64,000 nucleotides of DNA from G963663775 sp963664255 (lineage in GTDB: Bacteria; Bacillota; Clostridia; Oscillospirales; Butyricicoccaceae), in NCBI GenBank assembly GCA_963664255.1, contig OY760938.1, positions 2,356,001 through 2,420,000 of the forward strand. The letters are read 5' to 3'. Shown in pieces: positions 33,744 to 46,512 of this stretch. Position 1 is the stretch's first letter. Each line of letters starts with the position of its first letter. The notes under the pieces are model-generated. The model saw only the letters and a program-made list of their open reading frames with translations, searched no databases and had not been told where the DNA came from. A program made the position numbers and the translations under genes.

Positions 33744-35021
33744 ATGCAAAACATAGAAACCAAATGCCTTCATGCAGGGTGGAATGCAAAAAATGGGGAG
33801 TCCAGACAACTGCCGATTGTGCAAAGCACGACCTTCAAATATAATAGCAGCGATGAGATGGGCAAGCTGTTTGATTTAGAAGCCGAGGGTTATTTTTATA
33901 CCAGGCTGCAAAATCCGACGAATGATGCCGTTGCTGCAAAAATATGTGCACTGGAAGGCGGTGTAGCAGCGATGCTGACAGCATCCGGACAGGCTGCAAA
34001 CTTTTATGCGATTTTTAATATTTGTCAGGCAGGTGATCATTTTATTGCTTCCTCCGAAATTTATGGCGGAACGTATAATTTATTCGCTGTAACGATGAAA
34101 AAGATGGGAATTGCGTGTACCTTTGTGCATCAAGATTTGCCAGAAGAAGAATTGGAAAAGTATTTTCAACCCAATACAAAAGCGGTTTTTGGAGAAACCA
34201 TTACCAACCCAACAGTATCTGTGTTTGATTTTGAAAAATTTGCAAGGGTGGCGCATACACATGGTGTGCCGTTGATTGTAGACAATACGTTTGCAACGCC
34301 GGTGAATTGCAGACCATTTGAATGGGGAGCAGATATTGTGACCCATTCAACGACCAAATATATGGATGGACATGCGGTAAGTGTGGGCGGCTGCATCGTA
34401 GACAGTGGAAATTTTGACTGGAAGCAATATGCAGAGAAGTTTCCGGGACTCACGACACCCGATGCATCTTATCATGGGATTACCTATGTCGAGAAATTTG
34501 GGAAAGGTGCCTATATCACAAAAGCAACCGCGCAGTTGATGCGTGATTTTGGTTCGATTCAATCTCCGCAGAATGCATTCTACATTCAGTTAGGGTTGGA
34601 AACACTGCACCTGCGGATGCAGCAGCATTGTAAAAACGCATTGGCAGTGGCTCAGTTTTTGGAAAAGCAAGAAAAGGTTGCGTGGGTGCAGTATCCAGAC
34701 TTAGAAAGCAATCGGTATCATGATTTGGCGAAAAAGTATTTGCCGAAGGGCTCTTGCGGTGTAGTAGCGTTTGGAATCAAAGGTAAAAGGGATGCAGCCA
34801 TAAAATTTATGGATCAGCTGCAGTTGGCGTCCATTGCAACACACGTGGCAGATGCCAAAACATGTTTGCTACATCCTGCGAGCCACACGCATCGTCAGCT
34901 TTCAGAACAGCAACTGAAAGAGGCGGGGATTGCATCGGATCTCATTCGTTTTTCAGTCGGTTTAGAAAATGTAGAGGATATTATTGCAGATTTGGAGCAA
35001 GCACTGCAAATAATAGGATAG
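33744..35021 (+). CDS. metY: O-acetylhomoserine sulfhydrylase
   Basis: This 425-residue Cys/Met-metabolism PLP enzyme starts NIETKCLHAGWNAKNGESRQ. It shows STTFKYNSSDEMG, YTRLQNPTNDAVAAKICALEGG, SGQAANFYAIFNI, and the PLP lysine in THSTTKYMDGHAVSVGG. Length and the insertion KYAEKFPGL-like region place it with O-acetylhomoserine aminocarboxypropyltransferases rather than cystathionine lyases. It makes homocysteine from O-acetylhomoserine and sulfide. GGAGAATCACG precedes the ATG. It feeds the methionine-SAM branch together with metK at 26323. Confidence 0.93.
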   Translation: MQNIETKCLHAGWNAKNGESRQLPIVQSTTFKYNSSDEMGKLFDLEAEGYFYTRLQNPTNDAVAAKICALEGGVAAMLTASGQAANFYAIFNICQAGDHFIASSEIYGGTYNLFAVTMKKMGIACTFVHQDLPEEELEKYFQPNTKAVFGETITNPTVSVFDFEKFARVAHTHGVPLIVDNTFATPVNCRPFEWGADIVTHSTTKYMDGHAVSVGGCIVDSGNFDWKQYAEKFPGLTTPDASYHGITYVEKFGKGAYITKATAQLMRDFGSIQSPQNAFYIQLGLETLHLRMQQHCKNALAVAQFLEKQEKVAWVQYPDLESNRYHDLAKKYLPKGSCGVVAFGIKGKRDAAIKFMDQLQLASIATHVADAKTCLLHPASHTHRQLSEQQLKEAGIASDLIRFSVGLENVEDIIADLEQALQIIG

Positions 35022-35032
35022 AAAGTGGTTGT

Positions 35033-35062
35033 GAGGGCGTAGGAATGCATACGCCCTCTTCT
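35033..35062 (+). terminator. Terminator of metY
   Basis: GAGGGCGT pairs with ACGCCCTC around a ten-base loop, followed by TTCTGT. Confidence 0.7.
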
Positions 35063-35278
35063 GTGTGATGCAAGAGAGGCGAAAAATTTCTCTGCTTCTG
35101 GCTGCGGAGTGCCCAGCATGATGGTGAGTCGTACGATTGAAAATGATGTTTCTTATTATGTGATATATGAGCGAGTCTGTCGATAGATTTTACACAGCTG
35201 ACAGAAGATAGCTTTTATATTGCTCAACCTGCTTTGCGCGCCCTTGCTTTTCAGTGTCGAAAAAAATCAAAAAAGGTG
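35063..35278. other. Intergenic region before the ribosomal promoters
   Basis: No gene, repeat or convincing RNA motif is seen in this stretch between metY and the rrn promoters. Confidence 0.4.
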
Positions 35279-35307
35279 TTGACAAAAGGCGCGGAGTGTA
35301 GTATTCT
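35279..35307 (+). promoter_or_regulatory. Ribosomal operon promoter P1
   Basis: TTGACA (35279-35284) and TATTCT (35302-35307) are 17 bases apart. Confidence 0.75.
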
Positions 35308-35375
35308 AATTGAGCTGCTTCCGAAAGGGATTGGCACCATGCAAATAAAGATTTTCAAAAAACTGAAAAAAGTTG

Positions 35376-35404
35376 TTGACAAATGTGGGTTTGCATGATA
35401 TAGT
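35376..35404 (+). promoter_or_regulatory. Ribosomal operon promoter P2
   Basis: TTGACA (35376-35381) and TATAGT (35399-35404) are 17 bases apart. P2 lies 97 bp after P1, the usual tandem arrangement. The following leader to 35754 has the hairpin GGTGCAAAATTTC / GAAATTTTGCACC, probably an RNase III processing structure. Confidence 0.75.
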
Positions 35405-35754
35405 AATTAAGCTACTCCGATGCGATTGCGAAAAACGTAAAAGCAAATCGGGTTGTGGCAAGTGGTGTTTGGTGAAATTCACTGGATGCTGCGAAAAGCT
35501 TTCAGAGGAAAGCACTTTGGTTGGTTTTCGGAAAGAAAATCGACACGCGGTGCAAAATTTCGCTGAAAGCAAAGAAATTTTGCACCTTGTAAATTGAACA
35601 ATGTAAAGCTTAAAGCATACCATTTATGAACCCTGAAATTCTTTGAGTTTACTCAAAGATTCAAAGCGGAAGACGAAAATCCGCTAAAAACAAATCGTCA
35701 ACACGTCAGACTTTAAAAGTCGATTGAAGCAGCGGTCACGCTGATTTAATACAA

Positions 35755-37293
<1,539 letters not shown>

Positions 37294-37543
37294 AGACCTG
37301 TAAGATGAAATAGTTCTTACGTATCCTAGGTCAACAGAGTTCAGGTAAACTGAAAGCATACATTGTTCAATTTAGAGGGTGCAACTTACTTTTCTTTTGG
37401 GAAAAAGGAAAGTAAGCAAAAGAAAACCTAACGATGCAGCAAAGAACGAAAATTCTGAGCGGAAGAGATAGGTTACCTCAAAAACTGTACCTTCAAAACG
37501 GAAATGAGAAGAAACGCTAAGTTTCCGATCCTGTGTGAACCAC

Positions 37544-37619
37544 GGGGGTGTAGCTCAGCTGGGAGAGCACCTGCCTTGCAAGCAGGGGGTCAGGAGTTCG
37601 ATTCTCCTCATCTCCACCA
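37544..37619 (+). tRNA. tRNA-Ala (anticodon TGC)
   Basis: A 76-base cloverleaf starting GGGGGTGTAGCTCAGCTGG, with anticodon loop CTTGCAA and encoded CCA end. It lies in the 16S-23S spacer. Confidence 0.97.
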
Positions 37620-37690
37620 GCAATCGTAAAAGATTGCGCACAAAGGGGCGGAAGGAAGCGAAGAACGGAAAACCGCGCCGAAACTAACAT

Positions 37691-37767
37691 GGGCTTGTAG
37701 CTCAGGTGGTTAGAGCACACGCCTGATAAGCGTGAGGTCGGAGGTTCGAGTCCTCTCAAGCCCACCA
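37691..37767 (+). tRNA. tRNA-Ile (anticodon GAT)
   Basis: A 77-base cloverleaf starting GGGCTTGTAGCTCAGGTGG, with anticodon loop CTGATAA and encoded CCA end. It follows tRNA-Ala in the spacer, the classic Ala-Ile pair. Confidence 0.97.
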
Positions 37768-38242
37768 AAAGCTTAAACGAGCGATAGCGAGTATAAGCTT
37801 TACAGGGAGAGAGATACGAAAGTATCTTCAAACCCACCATTCATACTACGGCGAGAGCCGAAGGGAAAAGCATCTCGAAGGAACTTCTCGATGCTTGCAC
37901 CTTGGTTGGATTTCACGAAGAAATCCAACACCGGCACAAAATTTTCGCCTATGGCATGAAAATTTTGCACCTTGAAAACTGAACAATAACGAAAGCAAAA
38001 GCAACAATAGAGGAAACTAATTTGTTATTCCGCTTTACCTTGAATAGAGATAAAGCATAAAAAATAAAATGGTTTTTCCAAAAATTGTTGGGAAATGATG
38101 TCGCAAGACATCACTACAATAAGCTAAAAAAACAAGTATAGAAATATACTTTTACCGAGATTTACTCAATAATTTAAGCTGAAAATTCCTAACCGCGACC
38201 GTGGTTAGGTCTTACAGAATAAACAGTAGCAGAAATGCTGCA
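37768..38242 (+). other. Second part of the 16S-23S spacer
   Basis: No gene is present. It contains a long hairpin, GGCACAAAATTTTC-type arm with GAAAATTTTGCACC, followed by CCTTGAAAACTGAACAAT. Both resemble the leader before 16S and are likely 23S processing signals. Confidence 0.5.
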
Positions 38243-41091
<2,849 letters not shown>

Positions 41092-41302
41092 AATTATATT
41101 GGGTTGAATCTCGAAAATAAGCTTTGCGAGTAAGTATTGTTCAGTTTTGAGGGTGTAATAGAATGTTTTATACGAAGCATAGAACAAGAGAAGGCATCTT
41201 CACAAGAGCAGGTTTCTTGAGCGAAAGAGAAAGCACAAAAGAAGCAGAATGGTTCGGTTTTCTTTTGCATACTTTTCTTTTTTCGTGAAAAGAAAAGTAT
41301 GT

Positions 41303-41378
41303 GCACCATTAGCTCAGATGGTAGAGCAACTGACTCTTAATCAGTGGGTCCTGGGTTCGAGTCCCCGATGGTGCACCA
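41303..41378 (+). tRNA. tRNA-Lys (anticodon CTT)
   Basis: A 76-base cloverleaf starting GCACCATTAGCTCAGATGG, with anticodon loop CTCTTAA and acceptor end ATGGTGCACCA. It lies after 23S. Confidence 0.93.
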
Positions 41379-41413
41379 CTTCCTTTGAAAAGAGGAAAGA
41401 GCAGCGAAGGAAC

Positions 41414-41488
41414 GGCCCGTTGGTCAAGCGGTTAAGACGGCGGCCTCTCACGCCGCAAACAGGAGTTCGATTCTCCTACGGGTCACCA
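41414..41488 (+). tRNA. tRNA-Glu (anticodon CTC)
   Basis: A 75-base cloverleaf starting GGCCCGTTGGTCAAGCGG, with anticodon loop CTCTCAC and end ACGGGTCACCA. It follows tRNA-Lys by 35 bases. Confidence 0.93.
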
Positions 41489-41510
41489 GCAATAAAAAAG
41501 AAACAAACAC

Positions 41511-41540
41511 TTGACAAAGTGCTTGTATATATGGTATCAT
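41511..41540 (+). promoter_or_regulatory. Promoter in front of 5S rRNA
   Basis: TTGACA (41511-41516) and TATCAT (41535-41540) are 18 bases apart, so 5S can be transcribed apart from the main rrn transcript. Confidence 0.6.
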
Positions 41541-41572
41541 AGCAAAGCAGTTTGCGAGATATTGAAGAGAAA

Positions 41573-41688
<116 letters not shown>

Positions 41689-41690
41689 AC

Positions 41691-41726
41691 GAAAGAGATC
41701 GCATAATACGCGGTCTCTTTTTTCTT
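41691..41726 (+). terminator. Terminator after 5S rRNA
   Basis: GAAAGAGATCGC pairs with GCGGTCTCTTT, followed by TTTTCTTT. Confidence 0.8.
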
Positions 41727-41761
41727 TAACATTTCTAGGTGATAAATATTCTAGGATAAAC

Positions 41762-41795
41762 AAACACTAAATATTCCTCAATAGCTCAGTTGGTA
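41762..41795 (+). repeat. Partial duplicate of the tRNA-Asn 5' end
   Basis: The 34-base stretch AAACACTAAATATTCCTCAA plus the D-arm through TTGGTA recurs exactly at 41897-41930, where it leads into the complete tRNA-Asn. Here it breaks off after the D-loop into unrelated sequence. Confidence 0.85.
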
Positions 41796-41909
41796 CGCCA
41801 CTTCGCAGAGTGGTGTTTCGGAGGTCAACCGCCGTAGGCGGCACTTAGACCGGAGATGAGCATGCCATGTGCAGAGCACATGTTTCGTAAATGAAGAAAC
41901 ACTAAATAT

Positions 41910-41985
41910 TCCTCAATAGCTCAGTTGGTAGAGCATGCGGCTGTTAACCGCAGGGTCGTTGGTTCGAGTCCAACTTGAGGAGCCA
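41910..41985 (+). tRNA. tRNA-Asn (anticodon GTT)
   Basis: A 76-base cloverleaf with acceptor TCCTCAA/TTGAGGA, anticodon loop CTGTTAA and encoded GCCA end. It is preceded by a partial copy of its own 5' end 135 bp upstream. Confidence 0.95.
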
Positions 41986-42030
41986 AACAAAACGTTCCAC
42001 TACATAGCACGTAGTGGAACGTTTTGTTCT
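41986..42030 (+). terminator. Terminator after tRNA-Asn
   Basis: An 18-bp perfect stem (AACAAAACGTTCCACTAC with its complement) around a seven-base loop, ending in TTTTGTT. Confidence 0.85.
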
Positions 42031-42037
42031 GTAAATG

Positions 42038-42077
42038 ATCCACTTGGGTCCGAAAACGTACAGGACACCGAGTGGAT
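42038..42077. repeat. Inverted repeat downstream of the larC remnant
   Basis: ATCCACTTGGGTCC pairs imperfectly with GGACACCGAGTGGAT. It may be a processed terminator or the footprint of an element edge. Confidence 0.4.
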
Positions 42078-42147
42078 TACTATATGCGTTATGTCGTTAA
42101 GGTAATTGCAACGAGAGGGTTATCTATCAATAACTTATCATGTCAGT

Positions 42148-43282
42148 TTATTTTAATTTCTGAACGACATTATCCATTTGCTGGGACATGGAAATTTCAT
42201 ATTTCTGCGCGATTTGTTTTAAATCTTCATATTCCGGCTTTTCGCGGCACACGCCCCAGCCACTAGACTGCTTGACGCGTACCACTCCATATTCTGTCCG
42301 TATAGTATATTCAGTGCGGTGTAGCGTCCACAGAGATGTTCTCGTACACCAAGTGTCGAGGTGTGTTTAAAAATCAGCTGCAACACTCCTCCCGTTGCCC
42401 TTCTCTGCACAGACAGGTCAGCAGTACACCAGGGCGGCTTTTTTTCATCTGTGCCGCAGTTGTGAACATATCCAGCGCGCCACGTTCCAGCAAGAGTTCG
42501 GTCGCAAAGCCTATCGCTTCGGGTGTCATATCGTCCAGATTACAGTTCAGCTTCGCAATCGACTCGCGCACTTCATCCGTTTCTCCCAGCATGGCGCGTA
42601 TACAATTTGCCTGCTCAAAGTCTTTTTTACCCATTCCATAGCCGATATGTGCTATTTTTATCACAGGCATTGCACCAAAATCTGTGGAAAAGTGCTTTAG
42701 CAGTGCCGCACCTGTCGGGGTGCATAGTTCTCCGCGGATATTGCTGGCATAGGTTGGCACGCCACGCAGGATATGCGCCGTTGCGGGCGTCGGAACGGGT
42801 AGAATGCCGTGCGCGCAGCGCACATGACCGCTGCCGATATGTACGGGTGATGTGAGGACTTTTTCTGGTGAGAGTTCTTCCATCAGCATACACACGCCGA
42901 CAATATCCGCGACAGCATCCAGATTGCCGACCCCGTGGAAGTGGATTTGCTCCACAGGTTTGCCGTGTGCGTGGCTCTCTGCTGCAGCAATCAAGCCATA
43001 GACCGCGCGTACATCCGCCCGTATCTTATCGGACAGGTCAAGGTGATGAATGAGGTGCACAATCTCTTGCATACCAGTATGGTGATAGGGATGGTGGGGG
43101 TGTGCTTCGTGGTGATGCCCTTCACCATGATGGTTGTGCTCATGTATGTGCGTGTCCACATCATGGCTTTCCTCTTCCGCTCCATGCACGGTCACCAACA
43201 CATGGGTGCCAACAATACCGCACTTGGTCGTAGGCGCTACGCGAACCACAACGTCTGGAATTCCAAGAGCATTCAGCCGCTG
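42148..43282 (-). pseudogene. larC: LarC, nickel-pincer cofactor biosynthesis protein, truncated and frameshifted
   Basis: The minus strand encodes LNALGIPDVVVRVAPTTKCG, a His-rich segment (EHNHHGEGHHHEAHPHH), VEQIHFHGVGNLDAVADIVG, LPVPTPATAHILRG, ELCTPTGAALLKHF and NCNLDDMTPEAIGFA, all LarC. That frame stops at 42374. The LarC2 part goes on in the -1 frame (LIFKHTSTLGVREHLCGRYT), as in known larC1/larC2 genes joined by frameshifting. A second shift near 42325 leads to TEYGVVRVKQSSGWGVCREK and the true end at 42148. The N-terminal 60-80 residues are missing at 43282. LarC inserts nickel into the lactate racemase cofactor. Confidence 0.85.
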
Positions 43283-43284
43283 AG

Positions 43285-43868
43285 GTTCAGTCTATCACCC
43301 CCAGAGTGGCCGATAAATACATCCAAACGTGGCAAAAGACCCCGTCAGTTAAAACGCGGACTCGCAAGCCCCATACCAAATATCTGACCCCGTCCAATAT
43401 CGAAAAAAGCATCAAGCTGCTGCGCTGTACGTTCAAGCAATCTGTTCGCTGGGAAATGATTGGAAAGAACCCTTTTGATACTGCCATTTGCCCTAAGGTA
43501 GAATACAAGCGCCGTGATATCTGGGATTCTGACATGATCCGTAAAGCTTTAGATACCGGTAGAGACTCAAAGCTGTATATGTCTATGGTGATCTGAAAGC
43601 CACACAGGGCGATATAGGACACGCTGAGCTAGATATGATTACAAAGGTTTATGCTCATATCTTGGACGAGGACAGAAAAATTAGCGCTCAGAAGTTTGAG
43701 AGTGCATTTTACAGCAATCCCGACCTTAGAAATGTTAAACCGCCACAGGAACAGCCTACGGCTACCCCCGTTTTAGATGTTGATACTTTGGTGGCTACGC
43801 TCACAAACTCTCCCGAGTTGCTTGCAGTGTTATCACAGCTTGTTGCAGCTCAAAGTGCGGCAAAATAG
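43285..43868 (+). pseudogene. Tyrosine integrase remnant with catalytic core deleted
   Basis: The first part (43285-43596) reads RVADKYIQTWQKTPSVKTRT, then LTPSNIEKSIKLLRCTFKQS and PFDTAICPKVEYKRRD, the SAM-like core-binding domain of phage/ICE integrases. After SKLYMSMV the frame changes, and the sequence resumes at 43596 with GDIGHAELDMITKVYAHIL, which contains the nucleophilic tyrosine, then QKFESAFYSNPDLRNV. The Arg and His catalytic boxes in between (about 150 residues) are gone. It abuts the truncated larC and lies 190 bp from tRNA-Arg, a plausible attachment site. Confidence 0.8.
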
Positions 43869-44005
43869 CTTGCTAATGCTCCAATTAGCAAATGTGCAGT
43901 TTTCTTAGAAAAAGCAGTGAAAATAGTTCGAGTCCAAATTAGCAAAAATGTGTGACCGACTTTTCACTGATGAGAAAACAGCAAAACCCAATATGCCAGT
44001 TGCAG

Positions 44006-44060
44006 CGAAAAACAACAACGCTGCAAACCCCTATAAATAAAGGCTTGCAGCGTTGTTTAC
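44006..44060 (-). terminator. Terminator of tRNA-Arg
   Basis: AACAACGCTGCAA pairs with TTGCAGCGTTGTT. It lies just after the tRNA 3' end in the minus-strand direction. Confidence 0.75.
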
Positions 44061-44137
44061 TGGCGTCCCCGGCGCGATTTGAACGCGCGGCCTTCCGCTT
44101 AGGAGGCGGATGCTCTATCCAGCTGAGCTACGGAGAC
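44061..44137 (-). tRNA. tRNA-Arg (anticodon CCT)
   Basis: The 77-base minus-strand cloverleaf starts GTCTCCGTAGCTCAGCTGG, with anticodon loop CTCCTAA and encoded CCA end. A decayed integrase lies downstream. Confidence 0.95.
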
Positions 44138-44495
44138 AAATCTGAAATTATTGCAATGCAGCCCTATGTAGGAGACGAACGCCGCCTGCTTAAGGAGGGT
44201 GAAGCACGTCATAGCTGCGAGTAAAACGAGCAGATAAATAAAGGAAGAAGGACTTAGGAATGATAAAATACCTAAGCCCTTCGGCGTTTTGCATCAAAAA
44301 AGCACCTAATCCATGCATTTACTGCATATGCCAAAGAAGAAACATCTAATAAAATATGGTATCTAGAAAGCAGTTTGCTAAAAACAAAACTATTAATATC
44401 ATATACTGAAAGTTGCATTGTGTCAATAGATGTTCGCAGATTTTCCTATAAAACCAAAAATTCAGTGCAGTGCAAGCGCAAAAGGGAAATTTAGC
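44138..44495. other. Intergenic region between tRNA-Arg and znuC
   Basis: No gene is seen. A weak hairpin, GGACTTAGG with CCTAAGCCC near 44246-44282, could be a terminator or element edge. Confidence 0.4.
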
Positions 44496-44562
44496 TTGAA
44501 AACAATCGCTTTTCTTACTATAATAATGTTTGTGAGTAATAATTTTTAAAATGAGAAGCATT
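44496..44562 (+). promoter_or_regulatory. Promoter and probable Zur operator of znuCB
   Basis: TTGAAA (44496-44501) and TATAAT (44519-44524) are 17 bases apart. AATGAGAAGCATT (44550-44562) follows, differing by one base from the znuA operator at 31614. Placement downstream of the promoter suits repression. Confidence 0.65.
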
Positions 44563-44590
44563 TTTGTTTCAGATAGAAGGGATATATACA

Positions 44591-45259
44591 ATGATACAAT
44601 CTGAAAAGATGTATTTTTCCTATACCGATTCGGACACCTATGTGCTGCAAGAAATTGATTTGGAAATCAATCAGGGTGAATATGTGTCGGTGGTTGGAGA
44701 AAACGGAAGTGGAAAGAGTACATTAATGCGGTTAATGTTACGACTGTTGAAGCCGACAAAGGGGAAAATTGAAAATGGATTTCAACGAATTGGATATGTG
44801 CCGCAAAAAAAGGATTTTACAAATACGAATTTTCCGATTACAGTTTATGAAGCATTGGAATCCTATCAGCGGTTATTGCAGTTGAAAAACAAGGATTTGA
44901 TTTTACAAAGCTTAAAGCAGGTGGGAATGGCAGCGTTTGCAGGCACACTCATGGGCAATCTATCCGGAGGACAGACACAAAAGATTTTAATTGCACGAGC
45001 TTTGATTGGCAATCCGGAATTGCTTGTTTTGGATGAACCTTCGACCGGAATTGACCAAAAAAGCCAGCACGAGATTTATGCATTTTTGAAAAGTATGAAT
45101 CAGGAGAAGGGAATGACGGTCATTTCGGTGGAACACAACTTAGATGCAGCTATTTCCAATTCCACACGGATTTATCATTTAAAAGAGGGCAGGGGGCATA
45201 TCTGCTCGGTGCAGCGATATGCAGAAGAATATTTAAAGATGAATCAGGGAGGGAAATAG
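44591..45259 (+). CDS. znuC: Zinc ABC transporter ATP-binding protein
   Basis: The start MIQSEKMYFSYTDSDTYVLQ at 44591 has AGAAGGGA upstream. The 222-residue ATPase has Walker A GENGSGKSTLMRL, Q-loop VPQKKDF, signature LSGGQTQKILIARAL, Walker B ELLVLDEPSTGID and the switch His in VISVEHNL. These match the metal-uptake ABC ATPases (ZnuC/AdcC/MntB). It is followed one base later by the permease gene. The binding protein is encoded elsewhere, at 31655. Confidence 0.9.
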   Translation: MIQSEKMYFSYTDSDTYVLQEIDLEINQGEYVSVVGENGSGKSTLMRLMLRLLKPTKGKIENGFQRIGYVPQKKDFTNTNFPITVYEALESYQRLLQLKNKDLILQSLKQVGMAAFAGTLMGNLSGGQTQKILIARALIGNPELLVLDEPSTGIDQKSQHEIYAFLKSMNQEKGMTVISVEHNLDAAISNSTRIYHLKEGRGHICSVQRYAEEYLKMNQGGK

Positions 45260-45260
45260 T

Positions 45261-46085
45261 ATGTTAGCATATGGGTTCATGCAAAACGCAATTTTAATTT
45301 CGCTTTGCATTTCGGTATTGTGCCCTTGTATAGGCATTTTTTTAGTGCTGCGACGTTATTCTATGATAGGGGATACATTATCCCATGCCTCGTTAGCGGG
45401 CGTTTCTGCGGGGCTGCTGATGGGGCAAAATCCGGTGCTGTGCGCGTTTTTATTTACATCGCTCTGTGGCGTTTTGATTGAATTTCTGCGGGGCTTCTTT
45501 AAAAAGCATACAGATTTGATTTTGTCGATTGTTCTGGCGCTCAGTGTTGGAATTGCGATTACCATTATGAGCTCCGGAAAATTACACGCCAATGCCGAGA
45601 GCTTTTTATTTGGCAGCATTTTGACGGTAACCCAACTGGATATTGTCGTTGTGTTAAGCCTGACCTTGCTTTCAGTCTTGGCGTTGCGCGTGCTGTATCA
45701 TCAGATGCTGTATATCGCTTTTGATGAAGAAACCGCGATTTTGACAGGCGTACCGGTGAAGCGCATCAATTATGTATTTTCGATTTTGGTGGCTTCGGCG
45801 ATTTCTGTTTCGATTCGTGTGGTTGGTGTTTTGGTGCTCAGTTCTATGATTGCCATTCCAGTAGCAACGGCATTACAACTGGAAAAAGGGTTTCGCATCA
45901 CGGTGGTAAGCTCTATTCTGTTTAGTGTGGTCGATATTATGCTGGGGCTTATCTTGTCATACTATTTAAATGTAGCTCCTGGAGGATTTACGGCATTGGT
46001 GTCAGTCATGATGCTATTATTGGTGATTGCAGTAAAAGCTGTGTGGAAAACACACGCGAACAGTACAAGTTCGTGCGATAGTTAA
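45261..46085 (+). CDS. znuB: Zinc ABC transporter permease
   Basis: This 274-residue protein has about eight membrane helices. It contains the ABC-3 family motifs LVLRRYSMIGDTLSHASLAG near residue 30, FGSILTVTQLD, DEETAILTGVPVKRINYVFS and the coupling-helix region VLVLSSMIAIPVATALQL. It forms the membrane channel with the ZnuC ATPase. The ATG follows the znuC stop with GGGAGGGAA upstream. Zinc is favoured over manganese mainly because of the Zur-like operator. Confidence 0.9.
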   Translation: MLAYGFMQNAILISLCISVLCPCIGIFLVLRRYSMIGDTLSHASLAGVSAGLLMGQNPVLCAFLFTSLCGVLIEFLRGFFKKHTDLILSIVLALSVGIAITIMSSGKLHANAESFLFGSILTVTQLDIVVVLSLTLLSVLALRVLYHQMLYIAFDEETAILTGVPVKRINYVFSILVASAISVSIRVVGVLVLSSMIAIPVATALQLEKGFRITVVSSILFSVVDIMLGLILSYYLNVAPGGFTALVSVMMLLLVIAVKAVWKTHANSTSSCDS

Positions 46086-46115
46086 ATACCATCAGAAGTG
46101 TTGCGCAGCAAACTC

Positions 46116-46146
46116 AAAAAAGAGGTGGATGAAACGCCTCTTTTTT
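46116..46146 (+). terminator. Terminator of znuCB
   Basis: AAAAAAGAGG pairs with CCTCTTTTTT around an 11-base loop. Confidence 0.85.
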
Positions 46147-46431
46147 CTATGCTGATAGAAAAAATGTATGTCAAAAGTAAGTGTAGTATCGAAAGGAAGA
46201 ATCCATTTCATGGGATTTTGTCAGCACACAAGGAGATTCTGTCATTATATACAAGTCACAAAAAAGCATTGCATTTTTATCAGATATAGAGGAAAAAAAT
46301 GAAGGAATGTACAATTTAGACAAAAATCAATAAGAATATATGGTACAAAAAATTTAGAAATCTATTTTTTACATAGTTTTCACATATGAAAATTGTGCAA
46401 ATGTGCATATTGTAATATTACTATAATCTAT
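46147..46431. other. AT-rich intergenic region before the symporter promoter
   Basis: No convincing gene is seen; a 63-codon open frame at 46098-46289 has no RBS and crosses the znuB terminator. The stretch is unusually AT-rich. Confidence 0.4.
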
Positions 46432-46466
46432 GGTATCTTTATTTACGTTGCGTGCACGTGAACGCA
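46432..46466 (+). promoter_or_regulatory. -10 element and operator of the symporter gene
   Basis: TATAAT (46432-46437) is followed by TGCGTGCACGTGAACGCA (46449-46466), itself inside the longer inverted repeat ACGTTGCGT / ACGCAACGT (46445-46470). A copy differing at two of 18 positions covers the promoter of the chemoreceptor unit at 48264. Confidence 0.65.
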
Positions 46467-46512
46467 ACGTGCAAGATACTCGTGGTTGGACTATTTTTTG
46501 GGGGTAAACAAA

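Noticed and set aside
46098..46289. A 63-codon frame after znuB
   Set aside because: It contains the znuB terminator and has no RBS.
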